A stretch of 64,000 bases of DNA, taken from Trujillonella endophytica. Lineage in GTDB: Bacteria; Actinomycetota; Actinomycetes; Mycobacteriales; Geodermatophilaceae. A program made the translations under genes and the position numbers. Shown here piece after piece: positions 53,146-64,000 of this stretch. Positions within the stretch are counted from its first letter, which is position 1, and each line of letters starts with the position of its first letter. The notes below the pieces were generated by a model. The model made no database searches. It had not been told where the DNA came from and saw only the letters and a program-made list of their open reading frames with translations. The stretch is from contig NZ_JABGCI010000002.1 of NCBI RefSeq assembly GCF_019799905.1, forward strand, positions 496,001-560,000, given 5' to 3'.

Positions 53146-54510
53146 GTGCCTCCCGCCGCCCGCACCGCCCGCCCCGCCCACCGCTGCACCGAGTGCGGCT
53201 TCGCCTCGGCGAAGTGGGTCGGGCGCTGTCCCGAGTGCCAGGCGTGGGGCTCCCTGCACGAGGTCGGCAGCGTCCCCTCCGGTGGCCTGCGCGCCGTCAG
53301 CGCCGGGCCGGTGACCGCCCCCGCACGTCCCATCGCCCAGGTCGAGCTGACTGGGGCGCGCGCCGTCCCGACCGGCATCCCGGAGTTCGACCGGGTGCTG
53401 GGCGGCGGTCTGGTGCCCGGCGCCGTCCTGCTCGTGGCCGGAGAACCGGGCGTGGGCAAGTCGACGTTGCTGCTGGAGGTCGCCCACCGCGTCGCCGAGT
53501 CGAACGGCCCGGCGTTGGTCGTCTCCGGCGAGGAGTCCGCCGGGCAGGTGCGGCTGCGCGCGGAGCGGATCGGGGCGCTGCACGACCGGCTGTACCTGGC
53601 CGCCGAGACCGAGCTGTCCGCCGTGCTGGCGCACGTGGACCAGGTCCAGCCGACGCTGCTCGTGCTCGACAGCGTCCAGACGGTGCGCTCCCCCGCCGTC
53701 GACGGCACCGACGGCGGTTCCACCCAGGTCCGCGCCGTCGCCAGCGCGCTCAGCGGGGTGGCCAAGAGCCGCGGGATGACGACGATCCTGGTCGGCCACG
53801 TGACCAAGGACGGCGCGATCGCCGGGCCGCGCACGCTCGAGCACCTGGTCGACGTCGTCATCTCCTTCGACGGCGAGCGGCACTCCACACTGCGGCTGAT
53901 CCGCGCGACCAAGAACCGCTTCGGCCCGGCCGACGAGATCGGCTGCTTCGAGATCGGGGACGCGGGGGTCGTCGGCGTGCCCGACCCCTCCCACCTGTTC
54001 GTCTCGCGCCGGTCGGCCCCGGTCCCCGGCAGTTGCGTCACCGTGACCATGGAGGGCAGCCGGCCACTGCTCGCCGAGGTGCAGGCGCTGGTCGCACCCA
54101 GCGGCGGCGGGTCGCCGCGGCGGGCGGTCAGCGGGCTCGACCCGCAGCGCGTCGCGATGGTCAACGCCGTCCTGGAGCGCCGCGGCGGCGTCCGGCTGGC
54201 CGAGGCCGACGTCTTCGCCGCCTCCGTCGGCGGGGTGAAGATCGCCGAACCCGCCGCCGACCTCGCCCTCGCCCTGGCCATCGCCTCGGCGGCGCGGGAC
54301 ACCCCGCTGCCCGCGGGGATGGTCGCCCTCGGCGAGGTGGGCCTGTCCGGGGAGATCCGGCGCGTGGGCGGCACCGGCCGGCGGCTGGCGGAGGCCGCCC
54401 GTCAGGGCTACCGGGTCGCGCTCGTCCCCGAGGACGCCGGGTCCGCCCCGAAGGGCATGCGGTTGATCGAGGTCCCCGACCTGGGTACGGCGCTCACCCG
54501 GCTCAGCTGA
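53146..54510 (+). CDS. radA: DNA repair protein RadA/Sms
   Basis: 454 residues: zinc finger C14-x2-C17...C28-x2-C31, Walker A GEPGVGKS (99-106), Walker [11 protein letters not shown], the RadA-specific KNRFG motif, and a C-terminal Lon-like domain ([19 protein letters not shown]). A hexameric helicase acting on branched recombination intermediates. GTG 53146. Confidence 0.97.
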   Translation: MPPAARTARPAHRCTECGFASAKWVGRCPECQAWGSLHEVGSVPSGGLRAVSAGPVTAPARPIAQVELTGARAVPTGIPEFDRVLGGGLVPGAVLLVAGEPGVGKSTLLLEVAHRVAESNGPALVVSGEESAGQVRLRAERIGALHDRLYLAAETELSAVLAHVDQVQPTLLVLDSVQTVRSPAVDGTDGGSTQVRAVASALSGVAKSRGMTTILVGHVTKDGAIAGPRTLEHLVDVVISFDGERHSTLRLIRATKNRFGPADEIGCFEIGDAGVVGVPDPSHLFVSRRSAPVPGSCVTVTMEGSRPLLAEVQALVAPSGGGSPRRAVSGLDPQRVAMVNAVLERRGGVRLAEADVFAASVGGVKIAEPAADLALALAIASAARDTPLPAGMVALGEVGLSGEIRRVGGTGRRLAEAARQGYRVALVPEDAGSAPKGMRLIEVPDLGTALTRLS

Positions 54511-54589
54511 CCAGCGAACGAGCCGCACCAGTACCGTTGGCTCCCACGTAGACTCAGCCGCCGCACCACGTCGACCGTCAGGAGCGCTC

Positions 54590-55675
54590 GTGCCCCCCGC
54601 GCTGGACTCCGAGGCCGCGCTACGCGAGCTCCTCGGCCGCATCGCCCCTGGGACGGCGCTGCGCGACGGCCTGGAGCGCATCCTCGCGGGCCGCACCGGT
54701 GCGCTGATCGTGCTGGGCTACGACCGGGTCGTCGAGTCGATCTGCACCGGCGGCTTCGCCCTCGACGTCGCGCTCTCGGCCACCCGGCTGCGCGAGCTCG
54801 CCAAGATGGACGGCGCGGTGATCGTCTCCTACGACGGGCTGCGGATCGTCCGGGCCGGCGTGCACCTCATGCCCGACCCGACGGTGCCGACCGAGGAGTC
54901 GGGGACCCGCCACCGCACCGCCGAGCGGGTCGCCATCCAGACCGGCTTCCCGGTGATCTCGGTCAGCCAGTCGATGCACATCATCAGCGTCTACGTGGCC
55001 GGCCGCCGGTACACGCTCGAGCACCCGACCACGATCCTCGCCCGGGCGAACCAGGCCCTGGCCGCGCTGGAGCGGTACAAGCTGCGCCTCGACGAGGTGG
55101 CGAGCACCCTGTCCGCGCTGGAGATCGAGGACCTGGTCACCGTCCGCGACGCGATGAGCGTCAGCCAGCGGCTGGAGATGGTCCGCCGCATCGCCGACGA
55201 GATCGAGGGCTTCGTCGTCGAGCTCGGCACCGACGGGCGGCTGCTCGCGCTCCAGCTCGACGAGATGCTCGCCGGCGTGGAGGAGGACCGCGGCCTCCTG
55301 GTGCAGGACTACCTCCCCGCCACCGGCCGCCGCGCCCGCAGCACCGAGCAGGTGCTGACCGACCTGCGGGCCCTGTCGGCCACCGAGCTGCTCGACCTCT
55401 CCGCGGTGGCCCGCTGCTACGGCCTGCCGACGTCGGCCGACGCCCTGGACTCCCCCGTCAGCCCGCGCGGCTACCGGCTCCTGGCCCGGGTCCCCCGCCT
55501 GCCCGCCGGCATCATCGACCGGCTGGTCGACCACTTCGGCGGGCTGCAGAAGCTGCTGGCCGCCACCATCGAGGACCTGCTCGCCGTGGAGGGCGTCGGC
55601 GAGGCCCGCGCCCGCGGCATCCGCGAGGGTCTGTCCCGCCTCGCCGAGACCTCGATCCTCGACCGCTACAGCTAG
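54590..55675 (+). CDS. disA: DNA integrity scanning diadenylate cyclase
   Basis: 361 residues: DAC domain with DGA (74-76) and RHR (107-109) catalytic motifs, a helical spine (about 145-270) and a C-terminal HhH/RuvA-like domain ([30 protein letters not shown]). Makes c-di-AMP from ATP and scans DNA. Starts 80 bp after radA. Its TAG stop shares the CTAG tetranucleotide with the convergent gene. Confidence 0.97.
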   Translation: MPPALDSEAALRELLGRIAPGTALRDGLERILAGRTGALIVLGYDRVVESICTGGFALDVALSATRLRELAKMDGAVIVSYDGLRIVRAGVHLMPDPTVPTEESGTRHRTAERVAIQTGFPVISVSQSMHIISVYVAGRRYTLEHPTTILARANQALAALERYKLRLDEVASTLSALEIEDLVTVRDAMSVSQRLEMVRRIADEIEGFVVELGTDGRLLALQLDEMLAGVEEDRGLLVQDYLPATGRRARSTEQVLTDLRALSATELLDLSAVARCYGLPTSADALDSPVSPRGYRLLARVPRLPAGIIDRLVDHFGGLQKLLAATIEDLLAVEGVGEARARGIREGLSRLAETSILDRYS

Positions 55676-56364
55676 ACGACCGCGAACGGCGTGTCGGGGC
55701 TCGGCCGGGTGTCCAGGCGGCCGCGCAGCGCGTACTGACCCGGCGGCATCGGCGTGCGCGCCACGGTGCACGTCGGCTCGCTGGACAGGCCGCTCCAGAC
55801 CAGCGGGAACGCCACCTGCTCGCCGGGGGCGAGGGTGCGGACGTCGTCGCTGGACTCGGGCCGGCAGTCGTTGCTGCCCCACAGCCGGGCGCCGGCCTGG
55901 TCGAGCAGCACGATCTCCTGCAGCTCCAGGTCCAGCACCCGGACGCACGGCACCGGCGAGACGTTGGTGACCACCAGCTCGAACGTCGGTCCGCTCCCGG
56001 CCGGGACGCTGCCCGGCGCGCGGACGGCGACGGCGATCATGTCGTCGCTGCACGGGCTGCCCGGCTGCGGACCCACCGGCGGCGCCTCCGCCGTCGGCGC
56101 CGCGGTGGACGGCGCCGGGAGCGGGCTGGGGATCTGCACGCTCGCCAGCGAGGGGACGACCCGCTCCAGGGCCGGCGTGGCGGGCGCCCGCGTCGAGGCG
56201 GCGGAGGTGCCGCCCGCCGCCGTCCCCGCGTCGGCCGGGTCGCGGGTCAGCAGCGCCACACCGAGCCACCCACCGCCACCGAGGACGGCGAGCAGCAGGG
56301 TCAGCACCAGGGCGCGCCGCCGCCAGTAGACGGCGGCGGGCAGGGGCCCGACCGGGTGCAGCAC
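55672..56364 (-). CDS. Membrane-anchored exported protein (Rv3587c-like)
   Basis: 230 residues: short N-terminus, one TM (about 19-40, [22 protein letters not shown]), Ala/Pro/Thr-rich linker, and an extracellular beta-domain (about 110-230) with four Cys ([36 protein letters not shown]). The same place beside disA is held by Rv3587c in M. tuberculosis. Function unknown. Confidence 0.85.
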   Translation of the reverse strand: MLHPVGPLPAAVYWRRRALVLTLLLAVLGGGGWLGVALLTRDPADAGTAAGGTSAASTRAPATPALERVVPSLASVQIPSPLPAPSTAAPTAEAPPVGPQPGSPCSDDMIAVAVRAPGSVPAGSGPTFELVVTNVSPVPCVRVLDLELQEIVLLDQAGARLWGSNDCRPESSDDVRTLAPGEQVAFPLVWSGLSSEPTCTVARTPMPPGQYALRGRLDTRPSPDTPFAVV

Positions 56365-56639
56365 GGCGAGAACCGTAGTGCGGTGCCGGCGAAGGACCGG
56401 CGCGGCACGCCGACCTCCCTGTGCTCCCGGGCGTCGCCGGACCGCGCAGCCTCGACGACGTGCTGGATCCGCTCTCCAGCAGACCCACCGACGGGTCAGG
56501 AGCAGCCGGGACCCCCCGTCGGGCAGGGCGCGCCGCGGCCGAACCCCCTTCCGCGGGGCCCATCCCCCGTCCTAACGTCCGACCTCCCACCAGCAACGCG
56601 CCGGGACGGCACCGGTGTCGCGGCGGAGAGCGGGGAACC

Positions 56640-58646
56640 ATGCTGGAGCCGGGTGCTGTCTTCGCCGGGTACCGGATCGAGCGGGCCCTGGGCGAGGGCG
56701 GCATGGGTGCCGTCTATCTCGCCCGGCACCCCCGCCTCCCGCGCGAGGACGCGTTGAAGATCCTGCATCCCGCACTGAGCAGCGAGACGTCCTACGTGGC
56801 GCGCTTCGAGCGGGAGGCCGAGGTCGCCTCCCGGCTGAGTCATCCGTCGCTGGTCCCGGTGTACGACCGCGGGATGGAGGAGGGGCACCTGTGGTTGAGC
56901 ATGGCCTACGTCCCGGGCACCGACGCCGCGGCGGAGCTGCGCGCTCGCGGGCCCATGCCCCTGCACCGGGTACAGAACCTCGTCGACCAGGTGGCCGACG
57001 GCCTCGACCACGCCCATGGGCACGGGTTGGTGCACCGGGACGTGAAGCCGGACAACATCCTGATCGCCGCCGGCCCGGTGCGGCCCGAACGGATCCTGCT
57101 CACCGACTTCGGCATCGCCGCGGTCACCGGCCGGAAGTCGCTGACCGCGGCCGGCTCCTTCGTGGCGACGATCGCGTACGCGCCGCTCGAGCAACTCGAG
57201 GGCCGCGAGGTCGACGCGCGCACCGATGTCTACGCCCTGGGCGCGGTGCTCTACGAGCTGCTGACCGGTCAGCGGCCGTTCGGAGACCGTGGACTGACGG
57301 CCACGTACGCGGCCAAGGTGCGCGGGGAGATCCCGGACCTGGCGGCACAACGGCCGGATCTCCCACCGAGGGTGGCGGCGGTGATCCAGCGGGCCATGGC
57401 CCCCGAACCGAGCGCCCGTTTCCCGACCTGCGGCGAACTGGCGGCCGCCGCACGCGAGGTGCTGACCCGGTCCCCCGCTGCCCCTCCGCCTCCGCCGTCC
57501 TGGTCCCCACAGCGTGGCCCCTCGCCCGGACCACCTCCCAGCTACCAGCACCCGCCGCCTCCTCTGTCGCCGCCCTTCCTGCCTGCGCCTCCGCTGCCGC
57601 CACCATCGCGGTCGCGGCGGCGGCGCGGTCACGTCGTCGCCGCCGTGTGCGGTGTCGTCGTGCTCCTCGTCGCGGGCGTCGGCGTCCTCCTCGGGCTGCG
57701 CTCGTCGGGGCCCGATTCGCCGCGCGGGCTGCGGGCGGAGCCGGACGCCGGCCAGGTGACGCTCCGCTGGGAGCCGGTGGCCGAGGCTTCCCGCTACGAG
57801 GTGCTGCGGAACGGTGAGCGCCTCGCCCACACGGAGCAACCGCAGTTCGTCGACGAGTCCGTGGAGGCCGGAACGCGCTACAGCTACGCGGTGGCCAGCG
57901 TGGACAGCGAGGGGGACCGCTCCGCGGAGGCCGCGTTCGGGCCCGTGACGGCGCCGCTCGCGGCGCCCCGACTGGAGGAACCCGTGGTCGAGGGCGTGTC
58001 GGTCACCCTGGTCTGGGCAGCGGTGCCGGGGGCGGAACGATACGAGGTCGCCCGCGACGGCGACACGCTCGTCGCGGACCTGTCAGGCACCACCTACACC
58101 GATGCCGACGCTCCGGTGGGCGAGGTCACGTACCGGGTGCGTGCCGTCGACGACGACGGCGACGCCGGCAACTCCTCTGCCGTCGCATCCGTCGAGGTCG
58201 CGCCCTGGGGAGCGATGCAACCGATCGCGTCCCATCTCGTCGGACTCGTCCCCCGGACTCCGGACGTCGCCCTGGAGGTGCCGGTCAGCCGGCACTACTG
58301 CGCCTTCGATCCGCCGCAGGAGCTCGCGGTCGAGGAGATCTACTGTGTCTTCGACAACGGCATCGAGGTGTACATCAGCCGGTACCGCTCTGCGGCCGAC
58401 GTCGCCACCCACTTCGGGGTACACCCCGCCCTGACCGTCGAGGACTGGCACTGCTTCAGCGAGCACATGGGCCGCCTGCGCGAGGGGCCGGACCCCATGG
58501 GCGGCCCCTTCGAGCAGATCACGTTCGAGGACGCCGCCGACGACGCGCTCACCTTCTACGACCTCTACGTCGACTGGCCGGCCCCGCGAACGGTCGCCGA
58601 GCTGCGCACCACGTTCTTCGAGTCGGGGATCCTCTGCCCGACCTGA
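56640..58646 (+). CDS. Membrane Ser/Thr protein kinase with FN3-like exodomain
   Basis: 668 residues. Kinase domain (about 11-275): glycine loop GEGGMGAVY, Lys40, catalytic HRDVKPDN (Asp134), DFG (156-158), APLEQLEG in place of APE. A Pro-rich juxtamembrane linker (280-325) and a TM (331-353) follow. The exodomain has two FN3-like modules (about 360-438 and 443-522) and a C-terminal unit with four Cys (YCAFDP, YCVFDN, WHCFSE, ILCPT). PASTA domains, common in Pkn receptors, are absent. It likely senses an extracellular signal; ligand and substrates unknown. ATG at 56640. Confidence 0.93.
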   Translation: MLEPGAVFAGYRIERALGEGGMGAVYLARHPRLPREDALKILHPALSSETSYVARFEREAEVASRLSHPSLVPVYDRGMEEGHLWLSMAYVPGTDAAAELRARGPMPLHRVQNLVDQVADGLDHAHGHGLVHRDVKPDNILIAAGPVRPERILLTDFGIAAVTGRKSLTAAGSFVATIAYAPLEQLEGREVDARTDVYALGAVLYELLTGQRPFGDRGLTATYAAKVRGEIPDLAAQRPDLPPRVAAVIQRAMAPEPSARFPTCGELAAAAREVLTRSPAAPPPPPSWSPQRGPSPGPPPSYQHPPPPLSPPFLPAPPLPPPSRSRRRRGHVVAAVCGVVVLLVAGVGVLLGLRSSGPDSPRGLRAEPDAGQVTLRWEPVAEASRYEVLRNGERLAHTEQPQFVDESVEAGTRYSYAVASVDSEGDRSAEAAFGPVTAPLAAPRLEEPVVEGVSVTLVWAAVPGAERYEVARDGDTLVADLSGTTYTDADAPVGEVTYRVRAVDDDGDAGNSSAVASVEVAPWGAMQPIASHLVGLVPRTPDVALEVPVSRHYCAFDPPQELAVEEIYCVFDNGIEVYISRYRSAADVATHFGVHPALTVEDWHCFSEHMGRLREGPDPMGGPFEQITFEDAADDALTFYDLYVDWPAPRTVAELRTTFFESGILCPT

Positions 58647-58718
58647 CCAGCGGCGCGGGCAGCAGAGCCGTCGACGCGGCGCCGCGCACCCACCTCATGG
58701 ACGGCACACTGGACCCCC

Positions 58719-59630
58719 GTGGACAGCTCCGCGCCGCCGCCGACGGCACCTCCCGGCAGCACCGGTCCCGCGCTCGGGGAGGCGCTCGTCGACTGGTTCG
58801 CCGGCGCCGCGCGCGACCTGCCCTGGCGCCGGCCCGACACCGATCCGTGGGCGGTCCTGGTCAGCGAGGTGATGCTCCAGCAGACCCCCGTCGCGCGGGT
58901 CGAGCCGGTGTGGCGGGAGTGGATGGCGCGCTGGCCCACGCCCGCGGGCCTGGCGGCCGCCTCACCGGCCGAGGTGATCCGCGCGTGGGGGAAGCTCGGC
59001 TACCCGCGCCGGGCCCTCCGGCTGCGCGAGACCGCGGCGGCCCTCGTGGACCGCCACGGCGGCGAGGTGCCCGCCGACGTCGTCGCCCTGGAGGCCCTCC
59101 CCGGCGTCGGCACCTACACCGCCCGTGCGGTCGCCTGCTTCGGTCACGGGCAGCCACAGCCGGTCGTGGACACCAACGTGCGCCGGGTCGTGGCCCGGCT
59201 GGTGCACGGCCGCGCCGAGGCGCTGCCGGCACGGGTCGCGGACCTGACCGACGTCGCGGCGCTCACCCCCGCGGACCCCGCCCGGGCGGTCCGGTTCTCC
59301 GTGGCGGCGATGGAGCTCGGCGCCCTGGTGTGCGTCGCGCGCACGCCGCGCTGCGGCGCGTGCCCCGTCCGGACCTCGTGCGCGTGGCGGCTGGCCGGCA
59401 GCCCCGCGACCGACGGGCCGCCGAAGCGGGTCCAGCGCTTCGCCGGCACCGACCGCCAGGTGCGCGGCCGGCTGCTCGACGTCCTCCGGGCCGCGCCCGG
59501 ACCGGTGCCGGCGACGGAGCTCGACGCCGCGTGGGACGACGCCGTCCAGCGGGGCCGGTGCCTGGACTCCCTGCTGGCCGACGGGCTGGTGGAGCAGACC
59601 GCGGACGGTCGCTTCACCCTCCCCACCTGA
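58719..59630 (+). CDS. mutY: A/G-specific adenine glycosylase
   Basis: 303 residues. Catalytic Glu50 in SEVMLQQT, HhH LPGVGTYTARAV, Asp151 in VVDTNVRR, and the [4Fe-4S] ligands C205-x6-C212-x2-C215-x5-C221. Removes adenine opposite 8-oxoguanine. The C-terminal NUDIX-like recognition domain is short, as in many actinobacterial MutY. GTG 58719. Confidence 0.96.
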   Translation: MDSSAPPPTAPPGSTGPALGEALVDWFAGAARDLPWRRPDTDPWAVLVSEVMLQQTPVARVEPVWREWMARWPTPAGLAAASPAEVIRAWGKLGYPRRALRLRETAAALVDRHGGEVPADVVALEALPGVGTYTARAVACFGHGQPQPVVDTNVRRVVARLVHGRAEALPARVADLTDVAALTPADPARAVRFSVAAMELGALVCVARTPRCGACPVRTSCAWRLAGSPATDGPPKRVQRFAGTDRQVRGRLLDVLRAAPGPVPATELDAAWDDAVQRGRCLDSLLADGLVEQTADGRFTLPT

Positions 59631-59631
59631 T

Positions 59632-59694
59632 CGACGAGATCTGCACAGTCGTCACCATCGGGCGCTGATGCCGACGAGTGTGCAGATCTCGTCG
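59632..59694. repeat. Long-stem palindrome, copy 3 of the dispersed family
   Basis: 22-bp arms 59632-59653 and 59673-59694 with one mismatch (position 59648); the core GATCTGCAC(A) matches the copies at 6212 and 26151, and the spacer read on the - strand again contains GGCATCAGCG. Between the convergent ends of mutY and clpC. Confidence 0.85.
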
Positions 59695-59708
59695 GGAGGC
59701 CGCGGACG

Positions 59709-59748
59709 CGAAGGGCCCCCGCCGACCTGGGTCGGCGGGGGCCCTTCG
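59709..59748 (-). terminator. Terminator of clpC
   Basis: 18-bp perfect arms CGAAGGGCCCCCGCCGAC (59709-59726) and complement (59731-59748) with a 4-nt loop, 13 bp past the clpC stop and 14 bp from the palindrome at 59632. Strong intrinsic terminator. Confidence 0.9.
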
Positions 59749-59761
59749 TGTCGCCTACCGG

Positions 59762-62305
<2,544 letters not shown>

Positions 62306-62674
62306 CTGCTGCTTCTCCTTCGACCGGCTGGTCCGGCACTGCCCTCCCCGTCTGTGGGGAGGAGCACCCGACATCCGTCGGCGCGCAGGGCACCGGTCTT
62401 TCCACTGTAGTCGCGGACTCCGACTCCCCGTCGGCGAAGGGCCGGGGGTGGGGAGGAGGAGCTGCCCGGTCCAACTGATGCTGGCGGGACGGTGTTCCAC
62501 TCCTGTTACGCCGAGAGCGGACGCACGGATGCAGCTGCAGACCCCGGCCCCGCAACGGCCCCCTGCCGGTCCGCCGTACGTGCCGGCGGAAAACGGATCG
62601 ACCCGCGGGTGGGGGCGCTGTGCGCCCCCGCCACGCGGGTCGAGGTCCGACTGCGTCGGATGCTGCGGAGATGC
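62306..62674. other. Gene-free stretch of 369 bp between clpC and lsr2
   Basis: It contains the lsr2 terminator (62599-62642) and the promoter region of clpC. A TACAGT -10-like hexamer on the - strand (plus positions 62404-62409) lies about 100 bp upstream of clpC. A hairpin-like GC-rich pair is seen near 62340-62355 (CTCCCC and GGGGAG). No ORF with a ribosome-binding site is found. Confidence 0.55.
62599..62642 (-). terminator. Terminator of lsr2
   Basis: Arms CGACCCGCG/CGCGGGTCG outside and GGGGGCGC/GCGCCCCC inside, separated by 4-nt bulges, 32 bp beyond the lsr2 stop. A long imperfect hairpin that could stop lsr2 transcription before clpC. Confidence 0.8.
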
Positions 62675-63025
62675 CTAGTGCGCGGCCTCGTAGGCCTCGA
62701 CGACGCTGGCCGGGATGCGCCCGCGGTCGCTGACGGCGTGGCCGTTCTTGCGGGCCCAGTCGCGGATCGCGCCGGCCTGCTCCCGGTCCATCCGGCCGCC
62801 ACCGGTCGCCCGCGAGCGACCGGCACCGGAGGCGCGACCGCTCCCGCGGCCGACCTTGCGCGCCGCCTGCACGTACCGGGAGAACGCCTCGCGCATCTCG
62901 CCGGCGTTCTTCTCCGACAGGTCGATCTCGTAGTTGGTTCCGTCGAGCGAGAAGCTCACCGTCTCGTCGGCGGGCAGGTTCTCGTCGAGGTCGTCGCTGA
63001 GGATGACCTGGACCTTGCGTGCCAT
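62675..63025 (-). CDS. lsr2: Nucleoid-associated protein Lsr2
   Basis: 116 residues: N-terminal oligomerisation domain ([25 protein letters not shown]...) and C-terminal AT-hook-like DNA-binding domain with the RGR minor-groove motif (101-103) in [19 protein letters not shown] xenogeneic silencer that binds AT-rich DNA. Position between clpC and lysS as in mycobacteria. Confidence 0.98.
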   Translation of the reverse strand: MARKVQVILSDDLDENLPADETVSFSLDGTNYEIDLSEKNAGEMREAFSRYVQAARKVGRGSGRASGAGRSRATGGGRMDREQAGAIRDWARKNGHAVSDRGRIPASVVEAYEAAH

Positions 63026-63156
63026 TCGTAGTTCCCCACTTCTTTTCCAGCCCCGTGGACGATGGGTATGTCACACCCAGGGCGACGAATTGAGTGAACC
63101 ACACGCCCGGACCATTCGGAGCCAATGTCCCCCGAGTCCGCCAGAATGAGTGACAG

Positions 63157-63175
63157 CGAGAACCGGGGGTTCTCG
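63157..63175 (-). terminator. Terminator of lysS
   Basis: 8-bp arms CGAGAACC (63157-63164) and GGTTCTCG with a GGG loop, 9 bp past the lysS stop. A compact hairpin that separates lysS from lsr2. Confidence 0.65.
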
Positions 63176-63184
63176 GAATGGCAC

Positions 63185-64000
63185 TCAGGAAGAGAGCGGG
63201 CGCACGAGCGGGAAGAGGATGGTCTCGCGGATACCGAGTCCGGTCAGCGTCATCATCAAACGGTCCATGCCCATGCCGACACCCCCGGTCGGGGGCATGC
63301 CGTACTCGAGCGCCTCGAGGAAGTCCTCGTCCAGCGCCATGGCCTCGGGGTCGCCGGCGGCCGCCAGCAGCGCCTGCTGCGTGAAGCGCTCGCGCTGGAC
63401 GACGGGGTCGACCAGCTCCGAGTACCCGGTGCCGCGCTCGATGCCGCCGATGTAGAGGTCCCACTTCTCGGCCAGCCCCGGGTCCGAGCGGTGTGCGCGG
63501 GTCAGGGGCGAGGTGTCCACCGGGTAGTCGACGACGAACGTCGGTGTCTGCAGGTCGTGCTGGACCAGCGCCTCGAACAGCTCCTCGACCACCTTGCCCG
63601 GCAGCCACGCGGGATCGACGCCGACGTCGTGCCGCTCGGCCAGCGCCCGCAGGTGCTCCACCGGCGTCCGCGGGGTGACCTCCTCGCCGACCGCGGCGGA
63701 GACCAGGTCGTAGAGGCGCACCGTCGTCCACTCGCCGGAGAGGTCGACCTCCGTGCCGTCGTGGTGGCGCGCGACGTGGTCGCCGAACAGCGCCGCGCAA
63801 CACTCCTGGACGAGTTCGCGCGTCATCACGGCGACATCGGAGTAATCGGTGTATGCGGCGTAGAACTCGAGCATCGCGAACTCCGGGGAGTGCGAGCTGT
63901 CGGCGCCCTCGTTCCGGAAGTTGCGGTTGATCTCGAAGACGCGGTCCAGCCCGCCGACGATGCAGCGCTTGAGGAACAACTCCGGTGCGATTCGCAGATA
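63185..64000 (-). CDS. lysS: Lysyl-tRNA synthetase, partial (N-terminus beyond the right edge)
   Basis: 272 C-terminal codons of a class II synthetase: [32 protein letters not shown] (motif 2 region), [28 protein letters not shown], and motif 3 [11 protein letters not shown]. Charges tRNA-Lys. Follows lsr2 and clpC in the same orientation. The 5' part is outside the window. Confidence 0.97.
   Translation of the reverse strand, partial: YLRIAPELFLKRCIVGGLDRVFEINRNFRNEGADSSHSPEFAMLEFYAAYTDYSDVAVMTRELVQECCAALFGDHVARHHDGTEVDLSGEWTTVRLYDLVSAAVGEEVTPRTPVEHLRALAERHDVGVDPAWLPGKVVEELFEALVQHDLQTPTFVVDYPVDTSPLTRAHRSDPGLAEKWDLYIGGIERGTGYSELVDPVVQRERFTQQALLAAAGDPEAMALDEDFLEALEYGMPPTGGVGMGMDRLMMTLTGLGIRETILFPLVRPLSS

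Overview
The window is 64 kb of very GC-rich DNA with many GTG starts, 4-nt start/stop overlaps and almost no spare sequence. The gene set (Lsr2, CarD, DisA, a LytR_C protein after a DUF3263 protein, an XPB-type helicase) marks it as an actinomycete chromosome. From general knowledge of gene sets and repeats I suspect the Geodermatophilaceae (Blastococcus, Geodermatophilus, Modestobacter), but no 16S or marker comparison was possible. It is ordinary chromosomal backbone with accessory pockets. There is no prophage, IS element, CRISPR array or integrase.

Region 1 (1-11.3 kb): the 5' part of a cytochrome P450 running off the left edge, a nucleotidyltransferase-like protein, an EEP-family phosphatase/nuclease and small hypothetical proteins. 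A WYL/helicase-associated protein and an XPB/ERCC3 helicase follow. These two are neighbours in mycobacteria, but here a gentisate module (IclR regulator, gentisate 1,2-dioxygenase, 3-hydroxybenzoate 6-hydroxylase) lies between them.

Region 2 (11.3-26.1 kb): GNAT acetyltransferase, MocR/LysN-like aminotransferase, a small HTH protein with a DEAD/DEAH helicase, and a large LuxR-type (LAL) regulator with a short Arg-rich ORF upstream. Then come a DUF2510/scramblase-like protein, M20 peptidase, HD protein, DUF4031, a VOC protein, a Gfo/Idh/MocA oxidoreductase, DUF72 and glucose-6-phosphate dehydrogenase.

Region 3 (26.1-39.7 kb): groL behind two CIRCE operators, a cold-shock gene, and thrC behind an S-box (SAM-I) riboswitch. 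After these lie a HAD phosphatase, an ABC-2 permease with an unusual secreted-hydrolase/ABC-ATPase fusion, the DUF3263/LytR_C pair, rarD, a CBS protein, DUF5313, tRNA-Thr and DUF2695.

Region 4 (39.7-64 kb): an HtrA-type protease and a DUF445 protein, then the operon carD-ispD-ispF-cysS-rlmB-cupin, a UbiA prenyltransferase, and a photolyase / sigma factor / membrane-partner group. Next are lpqE-radA-disA, a Ser/Thr kinase with extracellular FN3-like domains, mutY, clpC, lsr2 and the C-terminal part of lysS. This follows the M. tuberculosis order Rv3579c-Rv3598c, with the UbiA/sigma/photolyase block and the kinase as extra pieces.

The least explained signals are: (a) a family of about 60-bp long-stem palindromes with a conserved inner stem, all three clear copies lying at convergent gene ends (6212, 26151, 59632); (b) the secreted hydrolase-TM-ABC ATPase fusion with its permease; (c) the SAM riboswitch placed on threonine synthase; (d) the sigma factor whose overlapping partner carries a 15-bp tandem repeat.
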